Shown here one piece after another: positions 17,108 to 24,301 of a stretch of 38,976 nucleotides of DNA. Source of the stretch: JAHIGH01 sp964564035 (GTDB lineage Bacteria; Patescibacteriota; Microgenomatia; Levybacterales; UBA12049); NCBI GenBank assembly GCA_964564035.1, contig CAZLZN010000014.1, forward strand, positions 1 through 38,976, read 5' to 3'. The notes under the pieces were generated by a model. The model worked only from the letters and a program-made list of their open reading frames with translations. It was not told the DNA's origin and made no database searches. A program made the position numbers and the translations under genes. Each line of letters opens with the position of its first letter. Within the stretch, counting starts at the first letter, position 1.

Positions 17108-17195
17108 CGGAGAGAGTGGGATTCGAACCCACGAGCCGATTAAATCGGCTGGCGGTTTAGTAAACCGCTGCACTCGGCCGCTATGCGATCTCTCC
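17108..17195 (-). tRNA. tRNA-Ser with anticodon ACT
   Basis: The reverse complement folds as an intact class II tRNA: acceptor GGAGAGA/TCTCTCC, anticodon stem GCGGT/ACCGC, variable-arm stem AGCCGAT/ATCGGCT, T arm GTGGG-TTCGAAT-CCCAC, discriminator G. The anticodon loop TTACTAA gives ACT, not the GCT used for AGC/AGU. A34 is very rare in bacterial serine tRNAs. A normal tRNA-Ser(GCT) lies 137 bp away on the same strand. Confidence 0.85.
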
Positions 17196-17332
17196 AAGAT
17201 TTTTTACATAGGAAACTTCGTGTCCTCCTTCGCTTATGTTCGACTCGCGATCTTCGTCCGCGTAGACGAAATATCCGCTTCGGCAGACATAAGAACTGCT
17301 AAGCGCGCACAGCTTGCTAAACAGTTCTAATG
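17196..17332. repeat. palindrome-rich spacer between the two tRNA-Ser genes
   Basis: A large stem CTTATGT ... ACATAAG (about 17232-17292) encloses TTCGTC-cgcgta-GACGAA. It abuts a second stem AGAACTG ... CAGTTCT (about 17290-17327). There is no U-run, so these are not simple terminators. They could serve as tRNA processing structures or be REP-like elements. Confidence 0.55.
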
Positions 17333-17422
17333 CGGAGGAGACAGGATTCGAACCTGCGCGAGCCTTTTGAGGGACTCAAAGGGTTAGCAACCCTCCGCAA
17401 TGGGCCTCTATGCGACTCCTCC
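17333..17422 (-). tRNA. tRNA-Ser (anticodon GCT)
   Basis: This is a class II tRNA: acceptor GGAGGAG/CTCCTCC, anticodon stem GAGGG/CCCTT, loop TTGCTAA (anticodon GCT, decoding AGC/AGU), a long variable arm, T arm GCAGG-TTCGAAT-CCTGT and discriminator G. Confidence 0.94.
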
Positions 17423-17520
17423 AAGATAACTAAAAACTAAATTTATGTATTTACTTGTTGTATTATAACTTAAATATATTTGTATTCAAATTGCGGATTA
17501 ATATTTGGTAAACTTTGTGT

Positions 17521-18249
17521 ATGGCGTTTCTTGATTTGATATTTCCTAAAAGGTGTGTTGGGTGCGGGAATTTTGGTTCTTATATTTGTGATAATTGTTT
17601 TACTTATATTAAATTTACTGAGTACGGCTTCTGTACTGTCTGTCAGAAGACATCTATAGACAGGCTGACGCATCCCGGCTGCCGGTCAAAATATGAAATC
17701 GACGGTGTTTTCGCGAGCGTTTTGTATAAGGGGATAATGAAAAGGGTTATCGCGAGATTCAAGTATGAGCCCTATGTGTCCGATCTCCGGCATATCCTGT
17801 CGGATCTTTTTTATGAAGGCTTGATTCAGAATGAGGTTTTTTCACGTCTTGCGGGGGAGAAGTGTTTACCGGTTCCGATTCCGCTTCATGCCTCCCGGTA
17901 TAGAGAGCGGGGGTTTAATCAGTCAAAATTGCTTTTGGAGGGATTTTTGGAGCGGCTTCAAAGTAATAACAGCGGAGATAAGGGGGAGAAAAATGACGGA
18001 GACAAGAAATTGTTAATTCGTATAAAGCATACAAAAAGGCAGTTCGGGCTTACGCAGGCCGATAGGGTGGCAAATATCAAGGATGCGTTTGCCGTTGATG
18101 CGCGCGTTTTGGAAGTTTTGAATAAAGATATGATCGTGTTTTTGGTTGATGATATCGTTACGTCGGGAGCTACGATGAGAGAGGCTTGCCGGGTTCTCAA
18201 AAAGGAGGGATTCAAGAGGGTATATGGTATAGCGCTCGCGCACGGGTAA
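17521..18249 (+). CDS. comF: ComF/GntX-family phosphoribosyltransferase-like protein
   Basis: The protein has 242 aa from ATG 17521; a TTG six bases upstream is possible. The N-terminus has a zinc-ribbon-like CVGCG ... CDNC ... CTVC cluster (residues 10-40). The C-terminal half has the type I PRTase PRPP loop VFLVDDIVTSGATM, and PIPLHASRYRERGFNQS is a ComF signature. ComF is needed for DNA uptake in Bacillus, where it is linked to the uptake machine. The extended -10 TGG-TAAACT (17506-17514) ends six bases before the ATG, indicating a leaderless transcript. An insertion rich in Gly, Lys and Asp lies around residue 150. No other competence gene is nearby. Confidence 0.88.
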   Translation: MAFLDLIFPKRCVGCGNFGSYICDNCFTYIKFTEYGFCTVCQKTSIDRLTHPGCRSKYEIDGVFASVLYKGIMKRVIARFKYEPYVSDLRHILSDLFYEGLIQNEVFSRLAGEKCLPVPIPLHASRYRERGFNQSKLLLEGFLERLQSNNSGDKGEKNDGDKKLLIRIKHTKRQFGLTQADRVANIKDAFAVDARVLEVLNKDMIVFLVDDIVTSGATMREACRVLKKEGFKRVYGIALAHG

Positions 18250-18318
18250 ATAATTATTTCGGAGAGTTTGTTTGTTAAATTAATTTTTTATTTCTGAAAG
18301 CCCAACCTGAGGTTGTTT

Positions 18319-18615
18319 TTAGATATTGTTAATTTGAATAATTGTTTTTTTCAGTATTTCCTTCAATTGTCTTCTGCCATAGCCGCTTTTGAGAAATTTT
18401 TCCCGTGACATTGCGTCTTCTTTATTTATAAAGTATTCATAATGGATAAGCCTCAAGGGTCTTCTGAATTTCGTTGCAGTTACTTGACCTTTTGCATGTT
18501 TTGTCAGCCGGAGTTTTAAGTTTGAAGTAAAACCTATGTAAAAACCCTTGTCGGAGAGGCTATATAGAATATAAACGTAAGACCTATTTATTGAAACGTC
18601 TGACGTTTCATTCAT
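18319..18615 (-). CDS. GIY-YIG domain small nuclease family protein
   Basis: The protein has 98 aa starting MNETSDVS at 18615. The frame is open further upstream, but that part runs into the hairpins and the tmRNA 3' end, so the longer version is rejected. The GIY-YIG core is present: YVYILYS (GIY strand), GFYIGFTSNLKLRL (YIG with the catalytic Arg in LKLRL), then REKFLKSG with the metal-binding Glu. Proteins of this size are single-domain members whose function is mostly unknown. A 9-bp-arm palindrome overlaps its first codons. Its position next to tmRNA and tRNA genes could mean it is a mobile-type insertion (inference). Confidence 0.8.
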   Translation of the reverse strand: MNETSDVSINRSYVYILYSLSDKGFYIGFTSNLKLRLTKHAKGQVTATKFRRPLRLIHYEYFINKEDAMSREKFLKSGYGRRQLKEILKKTIIQINNI

Positions 18616-18638
18616 TATTGTAAATATATAATAAGTGT

Positions 18639-18695
18639 CGCGTCTAACGCGATCACCTTGCAAACGCTTCTTCTGCGAAGCCGCGTTTGACGCGG
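18639..18695 (-). terminator. hairpins directly downstream of tmRNA
   Basis: Immediately after the tmRNA 3' end the minus strand has CCGCGT-caa-ACGCGG (18695-18681). It is followed by a GCTTC/GAAGC hairpin (18681-18666) and CGCGT-tag-ACGCG (18651-18639). No clear U-run follows, so these are terminator or 3'-processing candidates. Confidence 0.5.
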
Positions 18696-19107
18696 TGGAG
18701 ATGTCCGGTAATGACCCGGAGTCCGAGTAAAATATTCTTATAACTACTACAAGCTTAGTCAATTTATAGTTTTCGCTTTATTTTTACCAATTGACAGGGA
18801 TTATAAAGCACAGGTTTGATAAATTCGATAAAGAAATAAACCAATTTCTTTATTAAGATCCTCACCTAAGTTTATGCCCATACTGTCCCGATGAGGGAAG
18901 ACGAATATGAACAAAGACTAAAGCTTAAGCGAATGCGTAAGCTTGCGGTCTTGCTCCAAAAAGCTCAGCGCGAATTGCTTCTGCTTCAGCTTTTAGAGCT
19001 TGAATGCGGTTTTTACCTGCATTTTGTTTTGATCCTTTTTTACGGCCTTGAATCATTGCCGGCTTGCAGTTTTTAAGGTACTTCTCCCGTCGAATCAAGT
19101 CATCCCC
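18696..19107 (-). ncRNA. ssrA: tmRNA (transfer-messenger RNA)
   Basis: The tmRNA is 412 nt, and rescues stalled ribosomes with SmpB. The 5' end GGGGATGACTTGATTCGACG carries the diagnostic tmRNA signature. GGGGATG pairs over 7 bp with CATCTCC at the 3' end, which is followed by discriminator A and then CCG, so CCA must be added. The T arm is TCCGG-GTCATTA-CCGGA; the loop departs from the usual TTC start. A pseudoknot PK1 is supported by CGGC/GCCG and GATTC/GGATC. Eleven or so bases later GCA (19020-19018) can act as resume codon. The tag would then be 31 residues, starting AGKNRIQ and ending PQAYAFA, with TAA at 18927-18925. Ends and fold are seen in the sequence; the resume codon is inferred. 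A plus-strand frame over this region is a shadow. Confidence 0.88.
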
Positions 19108-19140
19108 CTAGAAAAATCAATTTTTTAATTTTTCTAGGGG
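19105..19140. repeat. perfect 13-bp inverted repeat overlapping the tmRNA 5' end
   Basis: CCCCTAGAAAAAT (19105-19117) and its exact complement ATTTTTCTAGGGG (19128-19140) flank a 10-base AT loop. One arm includes the first bases of mature tmRNA, so in a longer precursor this hairpin would compete with the tmRNA acceptor stem. It may direct 5' processing or end smpB transcripts. Confidence 0.85.
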
Positions 19141-19247
19141 AAAATTGATTTTTAAATTCCAAATTCAAAATCCTAAATTCCAAACAAATTCAAATTTACA
19201 AAATTCAAAAAGTTTGGAATTTGTAATTTTGTGTTTTGAATTTAGCT

Positions 19248-19688
19248 TTAAAAATTATTTTTTAAAGCTTCCTCTATATCTCTGTCAAGGTCCTTTTTTT
19301 TGATGGCTTCCTTTTTTTCGAACTTCTTTTTCAGCCTGCCTAAGCCAAGTTCAAGCTTTATTAAGTTCCCGCTAGTATACAATGAAATAGGCACGATTGT
19401 CAAGCTCGAGCCTTCTGTTTTGCCTCTTAAAAAGAGGATCTGTTTTTTGTGTAAAAGCAGTTTGCGGGTGCGCTTGGGATCGTAATTTTCAGGCCTGGCG
19501 TATTCGTAAGGAAAAATTTTACAGTTAACAAGATAAGCTTCGCTCCCGATAATTCTAGCGAAACTGCCTGTAAGATCGGCGTGGCCCAGGCGCACGGCTT
19601 TGACTTCGGAGCCTAACAGGTTGATGCCGGCTTCGAATTTGTCTTCGATGATGTAGTTGAATCCTGCTTTGCGGTTTGTGATTCTCAT
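19248..19688 (-). CDS. smpB: SsrA-binding protein SmpB
   Basis: The protein has 146 aa, near the usual 150-160. It carries conserved SmpB features: the beta-barrel entry NRKAGFNYIIEDKFEAGINL, then GSEVKAVRLGHADLTGSFARI, CKIFPYEYA and DPKRTRKLLLHKKQI, with a basic C-terminal tail ending in DRDIEEALKNNF. SmpB binds the tRNA-like domain of tmRNA and places it in the ribosomal A site. It lies 140 bp upstream of ssrA on the same strand, so the pair forms a trans-translation locus and may be co-transcribed. A -10-like TATACT ends nine bases before the ATG, supplied by the last unit of an AAGTATAAAG-type repeat. Confidence 0.95.
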   Translation of the reverse strand: MRITNRKAGFNYIIEDKFEAGINLLGSEVKAVRLGHADLTGSFARIIGSEAYLVNCKIFPYEYARPENYDPKRTRKLLLHKKQILFLRGKTEGSSLTIVPISLYTSGNLIKLELGLGRLKKKFEKKEAIKKKDLDRDIEEALKNNF

Positions 19689-19689
19689 A

Positions 19690-19750
19690 ACGGACTAAGT
19701 ATAAAGTATTATGTACGAAGTATAAAGTATTAAGTATAAAGTATAAAGGG
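19690..19750. repeat. AAGTATAAAGTAT spacer repeats
   Basis: Several copies of AAGTATAAAGT-like units lie between smpB and the next gene; a similar set occurs at 22470-22495. On the minus strand each unit reads TATACTT, so the array contains several overlapping -10-like hexamers upstream of minus-strand genes. Confidence 0.7.
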
Positions 19751-19752
19751 AT

Positions 19753-21555
19753 TTATAGCGCGGTAAGGGGAATTGAGTAAATTTTGTTGCCTGAGAGGAA
19801 GAGGGCTTTTTGTTCATTGTCGATGACCTCAAATGCTGATGCTTGGCCGAGGGCATCGGATACGAACTGTTGGACAAATTGTCCGTCTTTGGTAATTTTG
19901 ATTATTCGGGAGTTGGTTCTGTCAAGAACATATAGATTGTCCATATCTATTGTCGTGTATATTTTTGACCGGGAGCCTATGGCGGATGGCAATCCTTTTA
20001 TGATAAATTCTTCGCGTTCACCTCGTATAAATTTGTAAATAGTTCCGTCCCTGCCGAGTATCCAAACTGCCGAGTCTATTGTGAGATCAACGGGTTCGGA
20101 AATTGACGGCTTTTTGTCGGGGAAATATTTTGACTGCGCATAACCTGATCCTGCGGGAACGTATTTGAGTACTATTTGGTTTTTGTCGAGTATATATATG
20201 TTCCCGGAATATACAGATATGCTTACCGGCTTGACCCAGGCGTCTTTTTCGCTAATTAATTCTTTTTCGGTGTTATTGGATTTGCTAACTGAAATTACCG
20301 AGTCAGCCGTAAGTATGTAGTTAGACGCATCGTCCTGGTAATATGCCAGGCCTTTTTTTTCCGCAATTGAATTGAATATATGGCTCTCATCCACTTCGGT
20401 TTGTTCGGCGGGAATTTTCACTGACCGGTTTTGTTTTTGTTCCAGTTCGCTTTCGACGCTTCTAAGCAGTGAATTCAGTCCTTTTCTCTCTTCCGATGCC
20501 TCGGGAAATTTGGAGATATTTCCCCGGAGAAGAGTGCGCGCTTTTTCGAAATCTTCGAGGGCGAGTTCGTTGTTGAGCCGCTTAAGGGACACTCCCTGGT
20601 CGTATAACTTTTGGGCTTTGGTATTTATATCATTGTAAAGCGCGCGGGTCTTTTGCTGTTCCTGACTGGCACTGGAGAATGAAATTATAGATATTAAGGC
20701 GATTATTATGAGAATGCTGGCGAGCAGGGAAATTTTTTGGATCATGCTCAGGCGGGGAATGGGGAGCTTGATTTTTTTTATAAATGATGTGAAGTCCGGC
20801 CCTGTTGGCTTGGGGGGGAGAATGAAATTGTCGCTTGATATTGGTTTTGGAGTTTCTTGTTCCGGATTTTCATCCACTGTTGATTCGGGGAGCGGAGCCT
20901 CTGAGGCTTCGCGCAATACTTTGGGAGTCTGCGGAGCGCCTGTATAGGAGATGATAATCGCGGCTTGGGAGCCGTCGCCTGCTTCATCTATACGAGAGGT
21001 GAGGCTTTCTGCAATATCATTTGGCAGCTCAAGACTGAGAGCCTTGTCGAGGTCTTCCTGAGATGTGTTTTTCGAGAAAGAGTCTGTTTGAATAAGCACC
21101 AGATCGCCGGTTTGCAGAAAGCCGGACGCAGATGTAATGCTTGGTGTTTTTTCTGTTTTTTCCAGAATGGTTGCCAGTTTGCCGCTTCTTTTTAATTGAA
21201 TTTTGCCTTTGCCGACTATAAAGACATAGAGAATGTCGGATTTGAAAAAGGCGAAACACGCGTCGGCGTCGATCTGTTCGGGGATTTCCCGCAGGGTTTT
21301 TTCCAGAGCGGAGAGAATTGTTGACATATTTTTATCGGTGAGAGAGAAGAACTCCGCTTCGAGGTTGTTGAAAATGTCTTTGCCTACAGCGGATAGGATG
21401 AGCTCGGGATTTTGAGAATCAAGGAGTCTGAGAGAGAGAGCGGCAAATAAATTGCCGGCAACATAGACCTGCGACCATGATTCAGCCGTCGGTGCGGCTA
21501 TGATTTTTGCAAAAGCCAGGCTAAGTTTGGGCGAGCTGTAGCTTATTTCGGGCAT
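19753..21555 (-). CDS. membrane protein with PP2C-like N-terminus and propeller-like C-terminus
   Basis: The protein has 600 aa. Residues 1-205 resemble a PP2C-type phosphatase fold (GNLFAALSLRLLDS, then DLVLIQTDSF and AAIIISYTG), but the metal-binding Asp motifs are not evident, so it may be catalytically inactive. A Pro-rich linker leads to one transmembrane helix (272-294), a coiled coil at about 297-370 and a C-terminal region of repeated beta strands with NHL/YWTD style (VYSGNIYILDKNQIV, DSAVWILGRDGTIYKF, DMDNLYVLDRTNSRIIKI). Inference: a cytoplasmic pseudo-phosphatase module coupled to an external propeller. A -10 TATAGT (21564-21569, minus) ends eight bases before the ATG, inside the end of the upstream gene. 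Confidence 0.7.
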   Translation of the reverse strand: MPEISYSSPKLSLAFAKIIAAPTAESWSQVYVAGNLFAALSLRLLDSQNPELILSAVGKDIFNNLEAEFFSLTDKNMSTILSALEKTLREIPEQIDADACFAFFKSDILYVFIVGKGKIQLKRSGKLATILEKTEKTPSITSASGFLQTGDLVLIQTDSFSKNTSQEDLDKALSLELPNDIAESLTSRIDEAGDGSQAAIIISYTGAPQTPKVLREASEAPLPESTVDENPEQETPKPISSDNFILPPKPTGPDFTSFIKKIKLPIPRLSMIQKISLLASILIIIALISIISFSSASQEQQKTRALYNDINTKAQKLYDQGVSLKRLNNELALEDFEKARTLLRGNISKFPEASEERKGLNSLLRSVESELEQKQNRSVKIPAEQTEVDESHIFNSIAEKKGLAYYQDDASNYILTADSVISVSKSNNTEKELISEKDAWVKPVSISVYSGNIYILDKNQIVLKYVPAGSGYAQSKYFPDKKPSISEPVDLTIDSAVWILGRDGTIYKFIRGEREEFIIKGLPSAIGSRSKIYTTIDMDNLYVLDRTNSRIIKITKDGQFVQQFVSDALGQASAFEVIDNEQKALFLSGNKIYSIPLTAL

Positions 21556-21559
21556 TTAT

Positions 21560-21808
21560 TTATACTATAACAAGTGTCAGAATAAAAAGCGATATTATGA
21601 CGAAGAAGTAAAAAAGCGCCGCAGTTTGCAGGGAGTCAGACGCCGACCGTTCGGGGAAATATACTATCCTGTTCATAGCGCGAATTTTGGTATACACAAA
21701 GAATGAAAATACAGCATATATAGCCAAGATCAGCAGTAAAAAAATTTTGATCAACAAAACGTAATTAAAGCTAAGAATATTTATGGCTGTAAATGGTATA
21801 TCAAGCAT
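21560..21808 (-). CDS. small two-helix membrane protein
   Basis: The protein has 82 aa with hydrophobic segments at about 17-38 and 63-82. Between them is a short basic loop with KIRAMNRIVYFPE. Its start overlaps the PH-domain gene by 8 bp and the next gene begins 4 bp downstream, so it sits in an operon with both. No family is assigned with confidence. Function unknown. Confidence 0.75.
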   Translation of the reverse strand: MLDIPFTAINILSFNYVLLIKIFLLLILAIYAVFSFFVYTKIRAMNRIVYFPERSASDSLQTAALFYFFVIISLFILTLVIV

Positions 21809-22457
21809 GTCTTCTCACATCTCCTATCTGTCTGCTTAAAATATCCGCGACCATAGTTGGGCGCGGAATTTTTTCAAATATAAAATCTTCTTTGCCGGTC
21901 ACGGTGTGAGCGACAACATCGCCGTAGTCGAAAAAGGAGGCCATGAAACCTTTTTGTCTATGAACTACGTCTTCAATTTCTTCAAGCTGAGTTATGGCTA
22001 TGTCAATATAGGACAAGTGCATAAGGTCTATGTCTACCATACGCTTATTGGTAATTATGCCTATATTGTAAAACCATGAAACATAGTTGAAAAAGGCAAA
22101 ACCGAATACGAGAACATAATAAAAAACAAGCAGAGTAAAGTTCATCATAAAGGGTAAGGACACAAGCGGCAACAAGCTGTAGAGCCACATTAAATAGTAA
22201 AGGGGCGGAAGAATGAGCGCGAAGAGTGAGATTATAATCCAAAGCAGATTGGTTATGAAATGACGGCGCGCAAGGATTTTAATAATCTCGTCTTTTTTTT
22301 GGTGGGCGAAGTGAAAGCCGTTGGGGCTTTTTATAAGCGCTGTCATGAGGCCAAGTTTGGTCTTAGGTTGTTCGGGTTTATCGGGAATAATGAATTCTCC
22401 GGTGTCCCGGGGTTCTGTTGTTTGCTTATTTGATGGAGCTGTAAATATTTCAGGCAT
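21801..22457 (-). CDS. PH-domain (bPH_2-like) membrane protein
   Basis: The protein has 218 aa. Residues 1-85 are a soluble N-terminal region. Two long hydrophobic stretches follow at about 86-115 and 118-150. Then comes a bacterial PH-like domain beginning with the characteristic ITNKRMVDIDLMHLSYIDIAITQLEEIEDV and containing KGFMASFFDYGDVVAHT, the pattern of YdbS/bPH_2 proteins. Such domains sit on the membrane face; ligands are mostly unknown. It is first in an operon with the 82-aa and PP2C-like genes. An AAGTATAAAG repeat with TATACT boxes lies upstream. Confidence 0.8.
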   Translation of the reverse strand: MPEIFTAPSNKQTTEPRDTGEFIIPDKPEQPKTKLGLMTALIKSPNGFHFAHQKKDEIIKILARRHFITNLLWIIISLFALILPPLYYLMWLYSLLPLVSLPFMMNFTLLVFYYVLVFGFAFFNYVSWFYNIGIITNKRMVDIDLMHLSYIDIAITQLEEIEDVVHRQKGFMASFFDYGDVVAHTVTGKEDFIFEKIPRPTMVADILSRQIGDVRRHA

Positions 22458-22505
22458 ATTATTGTCAGTATTAAGTATTAAGTATAAAGTATAAAGGTGA
22501 TTTTT

Positions 22506-24224
22506 TCATTTTTTTTCAATATTGAAGAATGTAAACCCTGTTTGCGGGATGCGGAGATAGCCCGGCGCTCTGAGAGCGTACGCTTTTTTGAATTCGCTTC
22601 CGCTCATATTGATGCTATTTATGGTGATATTTGTGGTTTCGCCGTTTCCCTGCGAGACAGATACGCTTGAGGCCGAGCTGATGCCTCCGTGAGACGATGT
22701 GAGACTGCGCAGTTCATCTATGCTGTATGGATTGCCGCTCCAGCAGGAAGTCGTGACAGGCGTGATCCTGGACGTGTCAATGCCGGGAGTGCGGAGTGCG
22801 ATCACGGCATTTGCGATGTCTGCCAGTTCCTGTGGTGAGAGCCATGGATTTGCGCGTCCGCAGGTTGAACTGCTGTTGCTGTAGCCTTCGCGCCACCATG
22901 CTTTATAGAGCCAGGGGGAGCCGCCGAGCTTCTCGTACGATTTGTCTATAAAATTACTGCCTCCCGAGCCGTCGGTCGTATCCCAGCCTTTTTGATTGGT
23001 AAAACCGCCGTGGGTTGAAGCGTATTGAGTGGAAACAGGGTTGCCACTGCCATCTACAAGCACCCAGCCTTTTGTTTCGTTGACAGCCTGCTCCCAGGCT
23101 CCGCCTTTGCGTTCATTTCTAAAAACCTGGCAGGCTTCTGTTGTGCAGATGGATTTTTGTCCGCGATCAGTATAGCGGATGGCATAGGTGCGTGCCGCGA
23201 TAGCCTGAGCCTTGAGAGCGTTTATGTGCCACGAGCCAGGCATTTCATAGATACCTTGGAGATATTGGTCTTCAAAGGGCATTGATCCGTGGCCGTCGAC
23301 CGAAATGGTGCCCATGACGGCAAAATCTTTTTTTAGTTCCGCGCCGGGATAATATGCCTTCAGAATATCTTCAACGCTTTGGCCGCTTTCGGCACGGGCG
23401 CGTGCTCCGTATTGGCTCATGCCGTTTCTATGTGTGTATGCTCCGAAAGAGAAGACCGCGAAGTGTCCGGAAGGCGCAGATTCACGGAATCCTTTAATTG
23501 AAGACAAATATTCGTCCGCAAGCTCTCCGTCTCCAATGCTAAACGTAAAATTGCCGCTTCTGGCATTGATGATAGCTTGCTGTTGAGCCGAGAGCTCCTG
23601 TATCTTGGCGGACACGTCTTTTTGATAAGACAGGGCGCCTGTGATAACTTCATCGAGTTTGGCAGATTGGGCATCAAGAGTTGATTTTGTTGCGATCAGC
23701 CATTTTTGCTCCTGTTCAAGTTTTTGTTTTTTATTTTCCAGCTCGGTGATTGACAGAGCAATGTTTGTAATAACAGCTTTGTCCTGGCGGGTTTTTATTT
23801 CCTGATATAACTCTTCTTTTGTCGCGCTGTCCCCCCGGACTTCGGACAGAAAGGTAGTAAGGGGTGTCTGAGTATAGCTTTTCATATAAAATTGCCTGAT
23901 TGTATGCTGGACGAGCTGCTGCTTTCTGGCCAAGTTAACATATCCCTTTTCAATCTCTTTTTTTTTGACAGCCGTATCTTTTTCAACAAAGATTACCTGT
24001 TCTTTTATTCCGTTTATTTGTTTTTGCATACGGTCGAGTTCGGATTGGAGAGGTTTGGTCGCGGCTTGTGATTTTTCAAGCGCGTCTTTTAGATCAGAGA
24101 GTTCTTTGGTGATTTTGTCATATGCATCCGATGAAACATCTAAGGCTTCGGATCGATTTTGGTAAGGCGATATAAATAGGATTGCTAAAAATAAAATAAT
24201 TAAAACGATTTTTTTTATGGGCAT
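22506..24224 (-). CDS. SpoIID/LytB-domain protein with N-terminal coiled coil
   Basis: The protein has 572 aa. A signal peptide or anchor spans residues 5-27. A coiled coil covers about 33-215, similar to the CwlO/EnvC-like leaders of peptidoglycan regulators. The SpoIID domain then spans about 250-480: GMSQYGARARAESGQSVEDILKAYYPGA, LKAQAIAARTYAI, TEACQVFRNE and STHGGFT. SpoIID is a lytic transglycosylase acting on denuded glycan during Bacillus engulfment; homologues in non-sporulating CPR bacteria are probably cell-wall remodelling enzymes. The conserved Glu of the catalytic LKAQAIAARTYA region is not obvious (Gln here). The promoter is an extended -10 TGG-TATAAT six bases before the ATG. 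Confidence 0.88.
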   Translation of the reverse strand: MPIKKIVLIILFLAILFISPYQNRSEALDVSSDAYDKITKELSDLKDALEKSQAATKPLQSELDRMQKQINGIKEQVIFVEKDTAVKKKEIEKGYVNLARKQQLVQHTIRQFYMKSYTQTPLTTFLSEVRGDSATKEELYQEIKTRQDKAVITNIALSITELENKKQKLEQEQKWLIATKSTLDAQSAKLDEVITGALSYQKDVSAKIQELSAQQQAIINARSGNFTFSIGDGELADEYLSSIKGFRESAPSGHFAVFSFGAYTHRNGMSQYGARARAESGQSVEDILKAYYPGAELKKDFAVMGTISVDGHGSMPFEDQYLQGIYEMPGSWHINALKAQAIAARTYAIRYTDRGQKSICTTEACQVFRNERKGGAWEQAVNETKGWVLVDGSGNPVSTQYASTHGGFTNQKGWDTTDGSGGSNFIDKSYEKLGGSPWLYKAWWREGYSNSSSTCGRANPWLSPQELADIANAVIALRTPGIDTSRITPVTTSCWSGNPYSIDELRSLTSSHGGISSASSVSVSQGNGETTNITINSINMSGSEFKKAYALRAPGYLRIPQTGFTFFNIEKK

Positions 24225-24230
24225 AACCGT

Positions 24231-24239
24231 ATTATACCA
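24231..24239 (-). promoter_or_regulatory. consensus extended -10 for the SpoIID gene
   Basis: On the minus strand TGG-TATAAT (24239-24231) is a perfect extended -10. Six bases separate it from the ATG at 24224, so the transcript should start at the A of the ATG. Confidence 0.7.
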
Positions 24240-24263
24240 TCACCGGGAAATTTGTTTACTGAG

Positions 24264-24293
24264 TTGCGATTTGATTAGAAGAAGATGTATATT
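24264..24293 (+). promoter_or_regulatory. promoter of the 354-aa secreted protein gene
   Basis: A -35 TTGCGA (24264-24269), an 18-bp spacer and a -10 TATATT (24288-24293) are seen. The ATG follows eight bases later at 24302, a near-leaderless layout. Confidence 0.6.
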
Positions 24294-24301
24294 TTATTTA
24301 T

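Noticed and set aside
17108..17195. Suppressor tRNA with anticodon CTA
   Set aside because: The five-base-pair stem GCGGT/ACCGC fixes the loop as TTACTAA, so the anticodon is ACT rather than CTA.
18616..18762. Longer N-terminus for the GIY-YIG gene
   Set aside because: The extra frame lies over hairpins and the tmRNA 3' end. The GIY-YIG domain begins soon after the ATG at 18615.
18891..19076. 61-aa plus-strand ORF
   Set aside because: It is antisense to the tmRNA.
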